Counted from the stretch's first letter, positions 45,758 through 55,216 are shown. The stretch: DNA of 56,738 nt from an uncultured Phocaeicola sp. (GCA_948579315.1 CAPAOL010000020.1:1-56738); one strand, 5' to 3'. Made by a program: numbers and translations. The notes: generated from the sequence alone by a model not told the origin.

Positions 45758-45793
45758 GCATAAAAGGCCAATAAGAACGAATAACGAGTTTAG

Positions 45794-46291
45794 ATGGAAT
45801 ACCTGTTTCTGAGACGTAAAAAGACGAGCAGCACTTCTGTAAGGCAGAAGACATTGCTCTATCGTGCCGCCGGTCGCGAATGGACAGCGCGGTTCTCGTC
45901 ACTGTCGGATGTCCGTCCGGCAGACAGCCTTATATATAAAGGTATATTGTATCAGTTGGAGATACGCCGGGCGTTCCTCGATTCCTCTCTTTCGTTAAAG
46001 AAACTGAGTATGATGCTCGAAACAAACCAGACTTACCTGAGCAATGCGGTGAACCGCTACTTCGGTTGTCATCTGAAGGAGTTGCTTAACCGCTACCGGG
46101 TGGAATACGCTAAGGAGCTGCTTCGCAACGGCGGTTGTCCGCTGGGCGAGGTTCCGTCACGGAGCGGTTTCGGTTCGAAGAGTCCTTTCTATCTGGCTTT
46201 CGTCCGTCAGACGGGTATGACTCCGAAACGGTATGCGGCGCGCGAGAGGAACCTGGTGAACTTGGAAATAGAGAATGAAGTCCTTTTATAA
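45794..46291 (+). CDS. Short AraC-type HTH transcriptional regulator
   Basis: A 165-residue DNA-binding protein. Residues about 55-155 form the two-HTH AraC domain (LSLKKLSMMLETNQTYLSNAVNRYFGCHLKELLNRYRVEYAKELL, then GFGSKSPFYLAFVRQTGMTPKRYA). The N-terminal 50 residues are basic and lack the sensor or receiver domain of full-size AraC or hybrid regulators; no signal is seen. It begins 36 bp after the inverted repeat pair and 57 bp before the large lipoprotein gene, so it would be co-expressed with it. It is GC-richer than the surrounding DNA. The call is secure; its targets are unknown. Confidence 0.85.
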   Translation: MEYLFLRRKKTSSTSVRQKTLLYRAAGREWTARFSSLSDVRPADSLIYKGILYQLEIRRAFLDSSLSLKKLSMMLETNQTYLSNAVNRYFGCHLKELLNRYRVEYAKELLRNGGCPLGEVPSRSGFGSKSPFYLAFVRQTGMTPKRYAARERNLVNLEIENEVLL

Positions 46292-46348
46292 CAGTATATG
46301 TATAACCAATTTTTAGTTTTTTAAATTTATAAATTTAAATCTTTATTT

Positions 46349-49231
46349 ATGAACAAAAAGTTTTTAAGTGCAGTTCTGTTCGGAGCCTTGATGGTTTCGT
46401 CAACAGGAACATTTGTGTCTTGTAAAGACTATGATGAGGACATTGACCGCATCGACAAGGAACTGGTCGATATCAAGTCGGCTCTTTCAGCTTTACAGGC
46501 AAAAGTTGATGCTGGTAAGTATGTTACCAACGTAGTGAAGAACGGTGACGGTATCACTGTAACCTGGAGTGACAATTCTACAAGTACCATTGAAACTATC
46601 AAAGGTGACAAAGGTGAAGACGGTAAGAATGGTACAGTTGTGACCATCATTGACGGTTACTGGGCATTTGACGGTGTGAAATCTGAATATCCTGCAAAAG
46701 GAGATAAGGGTGACAAGGGTGACCAGGGCGAACCGGGTGATGCTGCCGCTGCCGGACATGATGCAAAGATTAGCGAAAACGGTTACTGGATGGTATGGGA
46801 TACCGAAAAGGCTGCATACGTTGAAACAGAATATATTGCCGATGGTGCGGTAGCTGCACAAGTAAAAGGTGGCTGGAACATTACTGTAAAGGATGAAAAT
46901 GGTGATGAACAGACTATTTTTATTCCGAGCAGTGCTACTATGGGTTATATGGATGTCTTGAATGGTGCTAATCCGATGCATGCACTTTATGGAATTAATG
47001 AGAAGGATGTTGAGTACGGACCAGCCAAAAAAACTTTGAAGAAAGGTTTGTACACCACTCTTGATCGCGACTTGGAAGTTGTGGTTAATCCTCAGGGAAC
47101 AGATGCTTCTGCTTATTCATTCAACTTGATGAACTCTGCCAATGTGGATACAGAATTGCCGTTTAAGGATGCTGTTCCGTTTAAGGGTGTATTGACTAGA
47201 GCCACTTCTGAAAATGCAGTATGGGTATTGCCTCATGACTTTGTCCGTTATGAAAATATTGATGATGCCAGAACGAAGAACTATCTGTTGTTCAAGGCTA
47301 ATGACGGTGCAAAACACGCTTTGTCTCTGACTGCTACTTTGAATGAAACAATAATTAAAACTCCGTATGATTTGAGTGCTCAGTTGAAGAAGATTGGCGA
47401 AGTTAATGTAGGTTTGCGCAACTTGGAAAATTGTGCAGTTAATGTAGATTATACTCCTATTGTTTCTTATATTTCTCCGTCTGTAGATGCAGCTGCTGTA
47501 TATGACTACTGGATTACTTTGGAACAATCTGCCAAGAACTTGAAGAACGCACAGTTGTATGGTGTGGAAATAGATAAAGAAGGTCATAGCTTCAAGTTCA
47601 CAAGAGAAACAGGAGTAAATAACTACATTGAGTTTGTTTACAACTACATTTTGATGGACGGTACTATCGTACAAGGCGATAAAGATGCGCCTCACTTCTT
47701 TGCTTATCAGCGTGAAGAAATGGCAAATGCTCATGAAATTACTTTGGAACGTCTGTATACTCCGATGGATGCTAAGTTAATTGTTGAAAACGACAAGGAT
47801 CCTAATTATAATCCTGAACTGAGACCTACTACTGGTTCTTGGTCTGCTAATGAGAAGCAAGTATTTGCTCTTAATACTAAGGCTTATTCATTGGATAAAA
47901 TAATCAATGAAATGAGTGCTATAGAAAAGGCTGTATGGAAGAGTGCCGTTGAAGCTGGACGCATTGATTTCGAATTGATTGGTGGTGAAGGCGAAAACAA
48001 TGAATATTGGGATAACTGGACAAAAGGGTATAATGTTCGTTATGCTATTGTGGACAACACCATAACATTCCAGTTCGTTGTATCTGAAGGATATCCGTAT
48101 AACTTCACTTTGAAGAACGCTTATCAGTTGACTTTGACAGTGAAAGATGAAGACACCAACACACCTGTTGCTTCGATCATCTTGCCATTCGAATTCACTC
48201 AGCCGACTTTGGATATTACTCGTGTAAACGGTGAGAAGGCTATCTGGAATGACAAGAAGAATGTATTGAGCATTTATGGTGACTTGGTAAAAGAAGGCGA
48301 TGTAGAAATTATGAGTGTTCCATTCTATGAAGCATTTACTACTGCATATGCTAAACAATATACTGTATTTGGTTCTACAGCTCAGTACTATACTTTGAGC
48401 CATAATGAAAATGTAGATAATTGGTTTACTTATTCCGGTTATGAAGTGTTAGGTCAAGATTATGCTACGAGACTTCAGAATATTCCTTTGACTAATATCG
48501 TATATTCAAGTCTTGCAAAAGAATGGAATACACGTACTCTTGTTGGAAATGTAACTACTGGAGAAGCTAATCTTCCGATAGTTGCCAACTACAGGTTCTA
48601 CGGAGTATATCCGGCAACTAAGGAACAAGTATCAGACTTTACTCTGAGATTCGCTAGCTTGATGGGTGACGCTAAGAAGGTAGAAGCTAAGAAAGAATTT
48701 ACTTCTAACAATGTAACTCGTGAAGTGGTTCTGACAGATGCTGACTTTACTTTGGTGGATGCTTTGGATGATACATTCTATCTGTTCGACGGTGTTAAGG
48801 CTGACGGCAATGTGGATAAGCGTTCTGATATGAACCTCCGTCAAGGATTTGAAGAAGGTACTGAAGGATTCGCTACAAACTTCACGCTGGCTAATGCTAA
48901 TGCATCTGCATACTATTACAAGAACGGTAACAAAGTTGCTATCTCTGTTTCTGTAGGTACGGTTAACACTAATGCTAAATTCGTAACTAATGTTAATACC
49001 AAGACCAGAGCTTGGGAACCAGGCACTATCAGTGCAACAGATGTTATCGTTACAGATCTTGATGCTAACGAAGCTGTGAAGAGTAAAGGCTATGCTGCTG
49101 TTCCTGGTGGTATCATGATCCAGTTGCCTTCTAGCATTGGTACTACAGAACCTGTTACTATCGAATTCAAACTGAAAGATGTATTCGGTGTAACTAAGAC
49201 TCTGAAAGTAGTTGTTAAAGCTGCAAAATAA
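46349..49231 (+). CDS. Large lipoprotein with coiled coil and collagen-like segment, candidate surface-layer protein
   Basis: A 960-residue lipoprotein with lipobox FVSC (Cys25) followed by KDYDEDID. Next is a short coiled coil (about residues 30-55, DRIDKELVDIKSALSALQAKV) and a collagen-like Gly-X-Y segment in two parts (GDKGEDGKNGT and KGDKGDKGDQGEPGD), separated by a small repeat (VVTIIDGYWAFDGV). The remaining 750 residues are Thr/Asn/Val-rich and look all-beta, with an Ig-like C-terminus (VTIEFKLKDVFGVTKTLKVVV). The start resembles DUF4988-type proteins of Bacteroides. Codon use is AT-rich with the strong codon bias of highly expressed genes. With the upstream inverted repeats this recalls the phase-variable BT1927-type S-layer lipoproteins of B. 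thetaiotaomicron; identity with that family is inference. Confidence 0.75.
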   Translation: MNKKFLSAVLFGALMVSSTGTFVSCKDYDEDIDRIDKELVDIKSALSALQAKVDAGKYVTNVVKNGDGITVTWSDNSTSTIETIKGDKGEDGKNGTVVTIIDGYWAFDGVKSEYPAKGDKGDKGDQGEPGDAAAAGHDAKISENGYWMVWDTEKAAYVETEYIADGAVAAQVKGGWNITVKDENGDEQTIFIPSSATMGYMDVLNGANPMHALYGINEKDVEYGPAKKTLKKGLYTTLDRDLEVVVNPQGTDASAYSFNLMNSANVDTELPFKDAVPFKGVLTRATSENAVWVLPHDFVRYENIDDARTKNYLLFKANDGAKHALSLTATLNETIIKTPYDLSAQLKKIGEVNVGLRNLENCAVNVDYTPIVSYISPSVDAAAVYDYWITLEQSAKNLKNAQLYGVEIDKEGHSFKFTRETGVNNYIEFVYNYILMDGTIVQGDKDAPHFFAYQREEMANAHEITLERLYTPMDAKLIVENDKDPNYNPELRPTTGSWSANEKQVFALNTKAYSLDKIINEMSAIEKAVWKSAVEAGRIDFELIGGEGENNEYWDNWTKGYNVRYAIVDNTITFQFVVSEGYPYNFTLKNAYQLTLTVKDEDTNTPVASIILPFEFTQPTLDITRVNGEKAIWNDKKNVLSIYGDLVKEGDVEIMSVPFYEAFTTAYAKQYTVFGSTAQYYTLSHNENVDNWFTYSGYEVLGQDYATRLQNIPLTNIVYSSLAKEWNTRTLVGNVTTGEANLPIVANYRFYGVYPATKEQVSDFTLRFASLMGDAKKVEAKKEFTSNNVTREVVLTDADFTLVDALDDTFYLFDGVKADGNVDKRSDMNLRQGFEEGTEGFATNFTLANANASAYYYKNGNKVAISVSVGTVNTNAKFVTNVNTKTRAWEPGTISATDVIVTDLDANEAVKSKGYAAVPGGIMIQLPSSIGTTEPVTIEFKLKDVFGVTKTLKVVVKAAK

Positions 49232-49627
49232 ACTTGGTTAAAAAACTGCTTCCCTCTCGTGGGGGAGCGGTTCCTTCTAAACAAATGAATTTATCAGGAA
49301 ACGATACAATCCCAATTCGGATAAAGTTCATTTTTTCAGCAAGATAAGACTTTCTCCGACAGGAGAATCTTATATAATAAAAACTTTAGATTTATAAAAC
49401 AGAATCTCTGGCTTGTGACAAGCCGGAGATTTTTTATGTATATAACGGCAATCATCTCAGCGTGGAGAAAGAATATGAAGAATCTATGACGGATTCAGCG
49501 ATGAATGTTTCATGGTAATTTGCTGATAAATATGCAGTTATGCGTATATGACGGATTTGAAGGATTTTACAACGGTTTTACTGTTTTAGGTGAAACTTGA
49601 CCATTCATCAGTTTCGGTCCTAGAAGT
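49232..49627. other. Intergenic region after the large lipoprotein gene
   Basis: About 400 bp without a gene. It contains a first hairpin just after the lipoprotein stop (49244-49272, AACTGCTTCCC with GGGAGCGGTT, several G-U pairs, no T-run) and a textbook terminator at 49403-49435. Nothing else is recognisable up to the convergent mnmD end. Confidence 0.6.
49403..49435 (+). terminator. Intrinsic terminator of the large lipoprotein transcript
   Basis: AATCTC-T-GGCTTG pairs with CAAGCC-G-GAGATT (12 pairs plus one T-G pair, loop TGA), followed by TTTTTA. It lies 170 bp after the stop codon, leaving a long 3' untranslated region. Confidence 0.88.
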
Positions 49628-50311
49628 TTAATCAGACTTGGTTGCCCGCAGTATCTCGCGTTTTCCCCCCGGAGGGCCGGGAAGGCGTTCTACTGTGAAT
49701 CCGGCTGTTTGCAGCATCCTTCTTACCACCCCTTTGGCACAGTAAGTTGTCAGGATACCTCCTTCATTCAATACCTTGTATAAAGTATCGAAAAGAGATT
49801 GTTCCCACATTTCGGGTTGTTTTTCGGGAGCGAAGGCATCAAAGTAGATGATATCGTATAAGGGAACGGCGGGACGGCTGCCTTCCTCCGGGTTGAAAAG
49901 CCGGGTAAAATCATCTTCAATTTTATGTAATGTGAACCAAGGGGATACCTCTGTTTCTGTGTTCCAGGGCGCCCGGTGAATGGCGTAATAATCCTCCTCA
50001 TGCTGTTTGCCGATCAGGCGGGGGTAGTCCAGTTGCTTCAAGGTTTCTTCGGCTAACGGATAGCGTTCGATACCGGTATAATGTACTTTCCGTCGGGTCT
50101 CTTCTGCTGAAAGCAGTGTCAGAAAGGCATTCAGCCCTGTTCCTAGTCCTATCTCCAGAATGTGGGGCTCGGAAACGGGAGAATGCTTTAATCCCATTTC
50201 GATAAAAATATGTTGTGACTCCGTCAGTGCCCCTTTCACCGAATGATAATGTTCGTCCAGTTCGGGTACATAGAGGGTATAACTTCCATCTGCTGTTTGT
50301 TCCAGTTTCAT
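49628..50311 (-). CDS. mnmD: tRNA 5-methylaminomethyl-2-thiouridine(34) methyltransferase, MnmD type
   Basis: A 227-residue SAM-dependent methyltransferase corresponding to the N-terminal (DUF752) half of MnmC. It adds the last methyl group to the wobble uridine modification in tRNA. Motif I is visible as ILEIGLGTGLNAFLTLL and the family block YDIIYFDAFAPEKQPEMWEQSLF is clear, with GILTTYCAKGVVRRML after it. The oxidoreductase half of MnmC is absent, as in other stand-alone MnmD proteins. It is the last gene of the minus-strand run, 4 bp after the DedA-like gene. Confidence 0.92.
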   Translation of the reverse strand: MKLEQTADGSYTLYVPELDEHYHSVKGALTESQHIFIEMGLKHSPVSEPHILEIGLGTGLNAFLTLLSAEETRRKVHYTGIERYPLAEETLKQLDYPRLIGKQHEEDYYAIHRAPWNTETEVSPWFTLHKIEDDFTRLFNPEEGSRPAVPLYDIIYFDAFAPEKQPEMWEQSLFDTLYKVLNEGGILTTYCAKGVVRRMLQTAGFTVERLPGPPGGKREILRATKSD

Positions 50312-50315
50312 AATT

Positions 50316-50783
50316 TTAATGCATTAAAGCGGAGGCTTCCAATACTCCCCATACCAATAAGGCGTAGCGGAGTATCTTTCCGATGGTCATAGCGAGAATG
50401 ACAATCCATATATTGGCACGCATCATGCCCAATACAATGGATATGGCACTTCCCAAAATAGGGATAAAGGCGAAGAAAGCCATCCAGGCACCCCGTCCGT
50501 GTACAAACCGCTCCGCACGGTCCATCTTCTCTTTTTTTACATGAAAATATTTCTCGATCCATTCCATATTGCCCAGATGTCCCATCCAGTAGCAGGTCAT
50601 GCCTCCGGCAACATTGCCGGCGGTGGCGGCGGTTATACTGATCACCGGGTCTAAGCCCAACGGACCTACACAGGCTGCCAATACGGCCTCCGAACTGAAG
50701 GGGAGAACACTTCCGGCTATAAAAGAGCCTAGAAAAAGACCCCAATATCCCCAGTCGATCAGGAATTGAAGAATTGCATCCAT
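50316..50783 (-). CDS. YqaA/DedA-like (VTT domain) membrane protein
   Basis: A 155-residue integral membrane protein of the SNARE-associated/VTT family. Family features include GSFIAGSVLPFSSEAVLAAC near the start, the re-entrant loop with GNVAGGMTCYWMGHLG, and FFAFIPILGSAISIVLGMMR with conserved Gly and Pro residues. Relatives take part in membrane homeostasis and may act as lipid scramblases or transporters. Its start overlaps the end of the preceding membrane-protein gene by 25 bp, showing translational coupling. A second open frame across the same bases (50308-50745) has no such features. Confidence 0.88.
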   Translation of the reverse strand: MDAILQFLIDWGYWGLFLGSFIAGSVLPFSSEAVLAACVGPLGLDPVISITAATAGNVAGGMTCYWMGHLGNMEWIEKYFHVKKEKMDRAERFVHGRGAWMAFFAFIPILGSAISIVLGMMRANIWIVILAMTIGKILRYALLVWGVLEASALMH

Positions 50784-51694
50784 AAATTGTATATAGTTAG
50801 AACTATTAATAGAACAAATGTAATGATGAAAAAGATGCCGGTAAAGCGGTTGTGGGTTAAAGTAAATAAATGTCCTGTTAAAATGGATCCTACAATGACC
50901 TGCATCTGCAACAGGATGTCGAAATGCTGTGGCTGTAAGATACCCAGTAAATAAATCCAGGCTTCAACGGCGATCAGGAAAAAAAGGAATATACGCGTGC
51001 GTACCTTGTCTAAATAAGAAACATGGAAATAATGCACGCTGCTGACCAGTGATATCAAGGTGATGATTCCACAGGATATGATTCTGTCCATCCCTAATGT
51101 CCCATAACTGATGGGTTGAAAATGAATAAGCTCCTGTAAAGGGTGATAGAAGAGATTCATTTTGTCGTAATAGAACGCATAGCCGAAAAAGAGCCAGTAG
51201 GGCACACAGAGTCCTGTAAGTCCGGCAAAGAAACTTTTGAGTGACAGGGATCTGAAACTGATCATCCCCAAATAGAACAGAGGTACAAAGTAAAGCAACT
51301 GTGGAAACAACAGGCTTCCCAGTCCGATGAAAAAGAAAGCGTGGAATATACTTCCCGCCGGATAGGGAGATTCGTAGCTGCTGAATAATTGGGAAATAGC
51401 GATCAGAAAAGTGAGTGGCGCAAAAACGGCATACTGGAAGGAATGCAGAAACAGGCAGGCCGTGGACAGGAATACGTAAAAGCTGACATGCAAGGTACTG
51501 CGTGTCCGTATCAGCGTGAAGGCGGTGTTTATCTCGATCAGCAGATAGGCAGTCAAAGCACAGACCAGCAAATTGATTACATCCTGCCATTCATTGCCCG
51601 TGATGATCCGGAGAAGCAGGCATATAAGGATGGCAACAGGGAAGGTGAATCTTCCCTTTGCCATATCTATTTGGAATTTGTCATAGCCTGCCAT
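50759..51694 (-). CDS. Conserved multi-pass membrane protein of unknown function (DUF6427-like)
   Basis: A 311-residue protein with about eight hydrophobic helices (for example FPVAILICLLLRIITG, VINLLVCALTAYLLIEI, LLFPQLLYFVPLFYLGMISF, ITFVLLIVLTIYNLWM). Loops carry few charged residues apart from short basic stretches, and no catalytic motif is visible. It resembles the DUF6427 type proteins conserved in Bacteroidota, but I cannot be certain. It lies between purD and the DedA-like gene in a tight operon, which gives no clear functional hint. Confidence 0.78.
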   Translation of the reverse strand: MAGYDKFQIDMAKGRFTFPVAILICLLLRIITGNEWQDVINLLVCALTAYLLIEINTAFTLIRTRSTLHVSFYVFLSTACLFLHSFQYAVFAPLTFLIAISQLFSSYESPYPAGSIFHAFFFIGLGSLLFPQLLYFVPLFYLGMISFRSLSLKSFFAGLTGLCVPYWLFFGYAFYYDKMNLFYHPLQELIHFQPISYGTLGMDRIISCGIITLISLVSSVHYFHVSYLDKVRTRIFLFFLIAVEAWIYLLGILQPQHFDILLQMQVIVGSILTGHLFTLTHNRFTGIFFIITFVLLIVLTIYNLWMQFFNS

Positions 51695-51712
51695 GGGTTG
51701 ATAGTCCGCTGA

Positions 51713-52981
51713 TTACAGGTCGAATCCAATATCTGAACGGAAATATTTCTTGTCGAAATTGATTTTCTTCGCATTGGCGAATGATTGTGCCAAGGCTTCT
51801 TCTTTATTGGCACCGTAGGAGCTGACTGCAATGACACGTCCGCCGCTAGTGACTACCTGTCCGTCTTTCAGTGCTGTTCCTGCATGGAATACAATGCTGT
51901 TTTCAATCTCTTCTACTCCGCTGATGGCAAATCCCTTGTCATAATGTTCCGGATATCCGCCGGATACCAGCATGACGCATACTGCCGAACGGGGGTCTAT
52001 CTCCAGGACTTTTTCATTCAGATTGCCTGTTGCCACTCCTTCAAGCAGTTCCACCAAGTCACTCTTGATGCGCAGCATGACACTTTCCGTTTCCGGGTCG
52101 CCCATGCGTACATTGTATTCAATGACCATCGGTTCGCCTTTTACATTAATCAGGCCGAAGAAGATAAAGCCTTTATAGTCGATGCCTTCTGCTGCCAGTC
52201 CTTCTACTGTGGGGCGGATGATACGTTCTTCCACTTTTTCCATCCATGCTTTGTCGGCAAACGGAACAGGAGATACACTACCCATACCACCGGTGTTCAG
52301 CCCTTTGTCGCCTTCGCCGATGCGTTTGTAGTCTTTTGCTTCGGGCAGAATCTTGTAGTTCTTTCCATCGGTCAGAACGAATACGGAACATTCTATACCG
52401 CTCAGGAATTCTTCAATCACTACGGTGGCGGAAGCGTCACCGAACATTCCGCTCAGCATTTCTTTCAATTCTTTCTTGGCTTCTTCCAGGGTGGGCAGAA
52501 TCAGTACGCCTTTTCCGGCGCAAAGACCGTCGGCTTTCAGTACGTATGGAGCTTCCAATGTTTCCAGAAAGGCTAGTCCTTCTTCCAGATTTGCGGCAGT
52601 GATACTTTTGTAACCGGCTGTCGGGATATTATGGCGTTGCATGAAGCCTTTGGCGAACTCCTTGCTGCCTTCCAGTACCGCACCCGCTTTTGAAGGCCCG
52701 ATAACAGGAATGTTTTTCAGCGCTTCATCTTTTTTGAAATAGTCATAGATTCCTTTGACTAACGGGTCTTCGGGACCTACCACTACCATATCTATATTAT
52801 TCTTTACTACAAACTCTCTGATTGCTGTAAAGTCATCTGCTTTAATCGCTACATTCTCGCCTACATTACTTGTGCCGGCATTTCCCGGGGCGATATAGAG
52901 TTTCTCGATTTTGGGACTTTGAGCAATCTTCCATGCCAGGGCGTGTTCACGTCCGCCTGAGCCTAATAGCAACAGTTTCAT
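51713..52981 (-). CDS. purD: Phosphoribosylamine-glycine ligase
   Basis: Joins phosphoribosylamine and glycine with ATP in step two of purine synthesis. The 422-residue ATP-grasp enzyme starts MKLLLLGSGGREHALAWKI, has the block IDMVVVGPEDPLVKGI, VIGPSKAGAVLEGSKEFAKGFM, the ATP-grasp loop YVLKADGLCAGKGVLI, and the metal site VIEYNVRMGDPETESVML. Length is normal. It lies 15 bp after the DPP4-type gene in the minus-strand operon; no other purine genes are adjacent. Confidence 0.97.
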   Translation of the reverse strand: MKLLLLGSGGREHALAWKIAQSPKIEKLYIAPGNAGTSNVGENVAIKADDFTAIREFVVKNNIDMVVVGPEDPLVKGIYDYFKKDEALKNIPVIGPSKAGAVLEGSKEFAKGFMQRHNIPTAGYKSITAANLEEGLAFLETLEAPYVLKADGLCAGKGVLILPTLEEAKKELKEMLSGMFGDASATVVIEEFLSGIECSVFVLTDGKNYKILPEAKDYKRIGEGDKGLNTGGMGSVSPVPFADKAWMEKVEERIIRPTVEGLAAEGIDYKGFIFFGLINVKGEPMVIEYNVRMGDPETESVMLRIKSDLVELLEGVATGNLNEKVLEIDPRSAVCVMLVSGGYPEHYDKGFAISGVEEIENSIVFHAGTALKDGQVVTSGGRVIAVSSYGANKEEALAQSFANAKKINFDKKYFRSDIGFDL

Positions 52982-52996
52982 AATCTTATCTTTTGT

Positions 52997-55210
52997 TTAT
53001 TTTAAGTGGTCTTCAAAATAGCGTGTAATGCGTTCATACAAGTGCACACGGTCGCGTCCGAACATATTATGACCGTCGCCCGGATACATAAAGAAATCGG
53101 GTTGGGTTCCGGCATCAATGCAGGCACGGAGGAAACTGATGCTGTGCTGGGGAACACAAGTGGGGTCATTGGCGCCAATGATCACTTCCAAGCGTCCTTT
53201 CAGGTTTCCGGCTCTCAGCTTCAGGTTGGCGTTCTTGTAGCCTTCGGGGTTGGTTTGCGGAGTATCCATGTAGCGTTCGCCGTACATTACTTCGTAGTAA
53301 GCCCAGTCGATGACAGGACCGCCGGCTACTCCTACTTTGAATAGTTCGGGGTAAGTCAGCATCAAGTTGGTGGTCATGAAACCACCGAAGCTCCAACCAT
53401 GTACGCCAATGCGGTTATTGTCCACATAACCCAATGATTTTAAGAAATCCACTCCTTTTACCTGGTCTTTCATCTCTTCGGTTCCCAATTGGCGGAACGT
53501 ACAGTTCTCAAATTCCAGTCCCCGGTTGTCACTGCCCCGGTTGTCAACGGTCAGCATGACGTAACCCAGTTGTGCCATGTAAATATCCCATCCGCGGGCG
53601 TCATAGTTGCGGTTGTTGTGGATTAGTTGGGCATGTGGTCCGCCATACACGTAGACTACGGCCGGGTATTTTTTGTTGGGGTCAAAATTCACCGGCTTTA
53701 TCAGGCGGTAGTATAAGTCGGTCTTGCCGTCGGCTGCCTTGAGGGTACCGACAGTGATTTCGGGCATATTGTATGCTTCCAACGGATTGGTGGCGGTCAA
53801 CAGGCTGATAGTCTTTCCCTTTCCGGAAGTGGGAACGATCTCGATATTCCGGGGAATGGTGAAAGAAGTATAATTGTCTATCACATAGTTGCCGCTACCG
53901 GACAGTTGTACATGATGCATACCGTCTTTATTGCCGATGAGGCGGCGTTTGCCTGTCTTTACATTCACAGCGTATGCGTTGCTCTGCAAAGGGGAAACCT
54001 CTGTGCTCATGATGATGACTTCCTTGGTCTTTTCATTGAATCCGAGGATGTTTTGTACTACCCAGTTGCCTTGGGTAAGCTGTCTGGTCTTGTAGCTTTC
54101 CCGGTAAGAACCTCCGGCCGCGGCTCCATGTGATTCCGGATATACGGAAGTCTTGGTGTCCATCAGGTAAAGATGGTTGTAGCCGTCGCGCTGGCTCTGA
54201 TAGATAAACTTCGTGTGGTCCCATGGCAGAAAGACGATGGGATGTTGGGGTTCTACATATTTAGTATGCTCCTCTTCGTAAAGGGGGTTATTTTTCAGTG
54301 GCTCTCCTGTTTCCGCGTCATAGCAGCATAGCAGGGCATGGTTCTGGTCACGGTTCAGTTCAATGACATAAACGCTTTTCTCGTCAGGACTCCAGCTGAT
54401 ATTGGTGAAATAACGGTCGGTAGGGTCTCCGGCTTTCAGATAAACTGTTTTTTGGGTCTCCGGATTGTAGATGCCGACAGTCACTTTGTGGCTGGTCATT
54501 CCTGCCATCGGATACTTGTCCGGCTCCAGTGTCGCTATGCGGGTGGAGGTATTTACTTGTGGATAATCGGTTACCATGCTTTCGTCCATGCGGTAGAAAG
54601 CAAGCAGATTTCCTTTCGGACTCCAGAAAGTACCTTTCGAGATACCAAATTCCTGACGGTGTACACTTTGTCCGCATACGATGCCTTTCGGTTCGTCGGT
54701 GACTTGTTGCGTTTTCCCGTCGGCAGTCGTTACAAACAGATTGTTGTCAAGGGTATAAGCCAATGAACGGCTTTCCTTGTTCCAGTCCTGGTTGGCGGCT
54801 TTAGGAGAGAGAGGCTGACTCCATATTATTTCCTTTTTAGTTAAATCGATCAGCACTTTATTGGATGTGGTATTTACCAGCATCATCTTTTCAGCGTATG
54901 GGAAAGATGCATTCCTGAAGTGGTTGATTTTCCCTAATTCCTTGTTTGCCAACAGTTCATTCACTTCCTGCAAAGTGATAAGTACGTTTTCCTTCCCATT
55001 TGCCGGCTGGATGGTTTTTACCTCTTCTATGTCGGCGTTGATGCATACATCTCCCCACCATTGCAAACCATACAGGTTTTGTGGAAGCAGGTTATAATAA
55101 TTGTTTCCTCCCGGCATCAAGTCTTCCAGTGTGAAACTTTTCTTGTCTTGTGCCCATGTTACAGATGAAGCCATGATTAATAAGGCAATCAGATTGATTA
55201 ATTTTCTCAT
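52997..55210 (-). CDS. Dipeptidyl peptidase IV (S9B family)
   Basis: A 737-residue post-proline dipeptidase. Signal peptide (residues 1-20, ending SVTWAQ) with no lipobox, so periplasmic. Residues about 60-470 form the DPP IV beta-propeller (WSPKGNLLAFYRMDES, ISWSPDEKSVYVIELNRDQN), about 490-737 the hydrolase domain. The nucleophile elbow is HGWSFGGFMT with Ser607; an Asp in IGANDPTCVPQHS and a His in GDGHNMFG complete the triad. These match DPP4 much more closely than the region 1 S9 enzyme. Gut Bacteroides DPP4 enzymes of this kind have been reported to cleave host peptide hormones such as GLP-1; whether this one does is untested. It lies 6 bp after the RNA methyltransferase gene. Confidence 0.94.
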   Translation of the reverse strand: MRKLINLIALLIMASSVTWAQDKKSFTLEDLMPGGNNYYNLLPQNLYGLQWWGDVCINADIEEVKTIQPANGKENVLITLQEVNELLANKELGKINHFRNASFPYAEKMMLVNTTSNKVLIDLTKKEIIWSQPLSPKAANQDWNKESRSLAYTLDNNLFVTTADGKTQQVTDEPKGIVCGQSVHRQEFGISKGTFWSPKGNLLAFYRMDESMVTDYPQVNTSTRIATLEPDKYPMAGMTSHKVTVGIYNPETQKTVYLKAGDPTDRYFTNISWSPDEKSVYVIELNRDQNHALLCCYDAETGEPLKNNPLYEEEHTKYVEPQHPIVFLPWDHTKFIYQSQRDGYNHLYLMDTKTSVYPESHGAAAGGSYRESYKTRQLTQGNWVVQNILGFNEKTKEVIIMSTEVSPLQSNAYAVNVKTGKRRLIGNKDGMHHVQLSGSGNYVIDNYTSFTIPRNIEIVPTSGKGKTISLLTATNPLEAYNMPEITVGTLKAADGKTDLYYRLIKPVNFDPNKKYPAVVYVYGGPHAQLIHNNRNYDARGWDIYMAQLGYVMLTVDNRGSDNRGLEFENCTFRQLGTEEMKDQVKGVDFLKSLGYVDNNRIGVHGWSFGGFMTTNLMLTYPELFKVGVAGGPVIDWAYYEVMYGERYMDTPQTNPEGYKNANLKLRAGNLKGRLEVIIGANDPTCVPQHSISFLRACIDAGTQPDFFMYPGDGHNMFGRDRVHLYERITRYFEDHLK

Positions 55211-55216
55211 AACTGT

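Larger units (their letters stand above)
45120..45793. other. Regulatory intergenic region between znuA and the AraC-type gene
   Basis: A 674-bp divergent region with no gene. From left to right it holds the znuA -7 element, two copies of AAATTGCTCA (one within a palindrome), a strong hairpin without T-run (45229-45267), and a pair of 24-bp inverted repeats (45548-45571 and 45734-45757) enclosing about 160 AT-rich bases. Confidence 0.7.

Noticed and set aside
50308..50745. Alternative 145-codon frame overlapping the DedA-like gene
   Set aside because: The other frame (50316-50783) gives a coherent membrane protein with VTT-family motifs; this one does not.
51785..52576. A 263-codon open frame on the plus strand opposite purD
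   Set aside because: It is antisense to a perfectly conserved purD, and its sequence is a low-complexity Phe/His/Cys-rich shadow.
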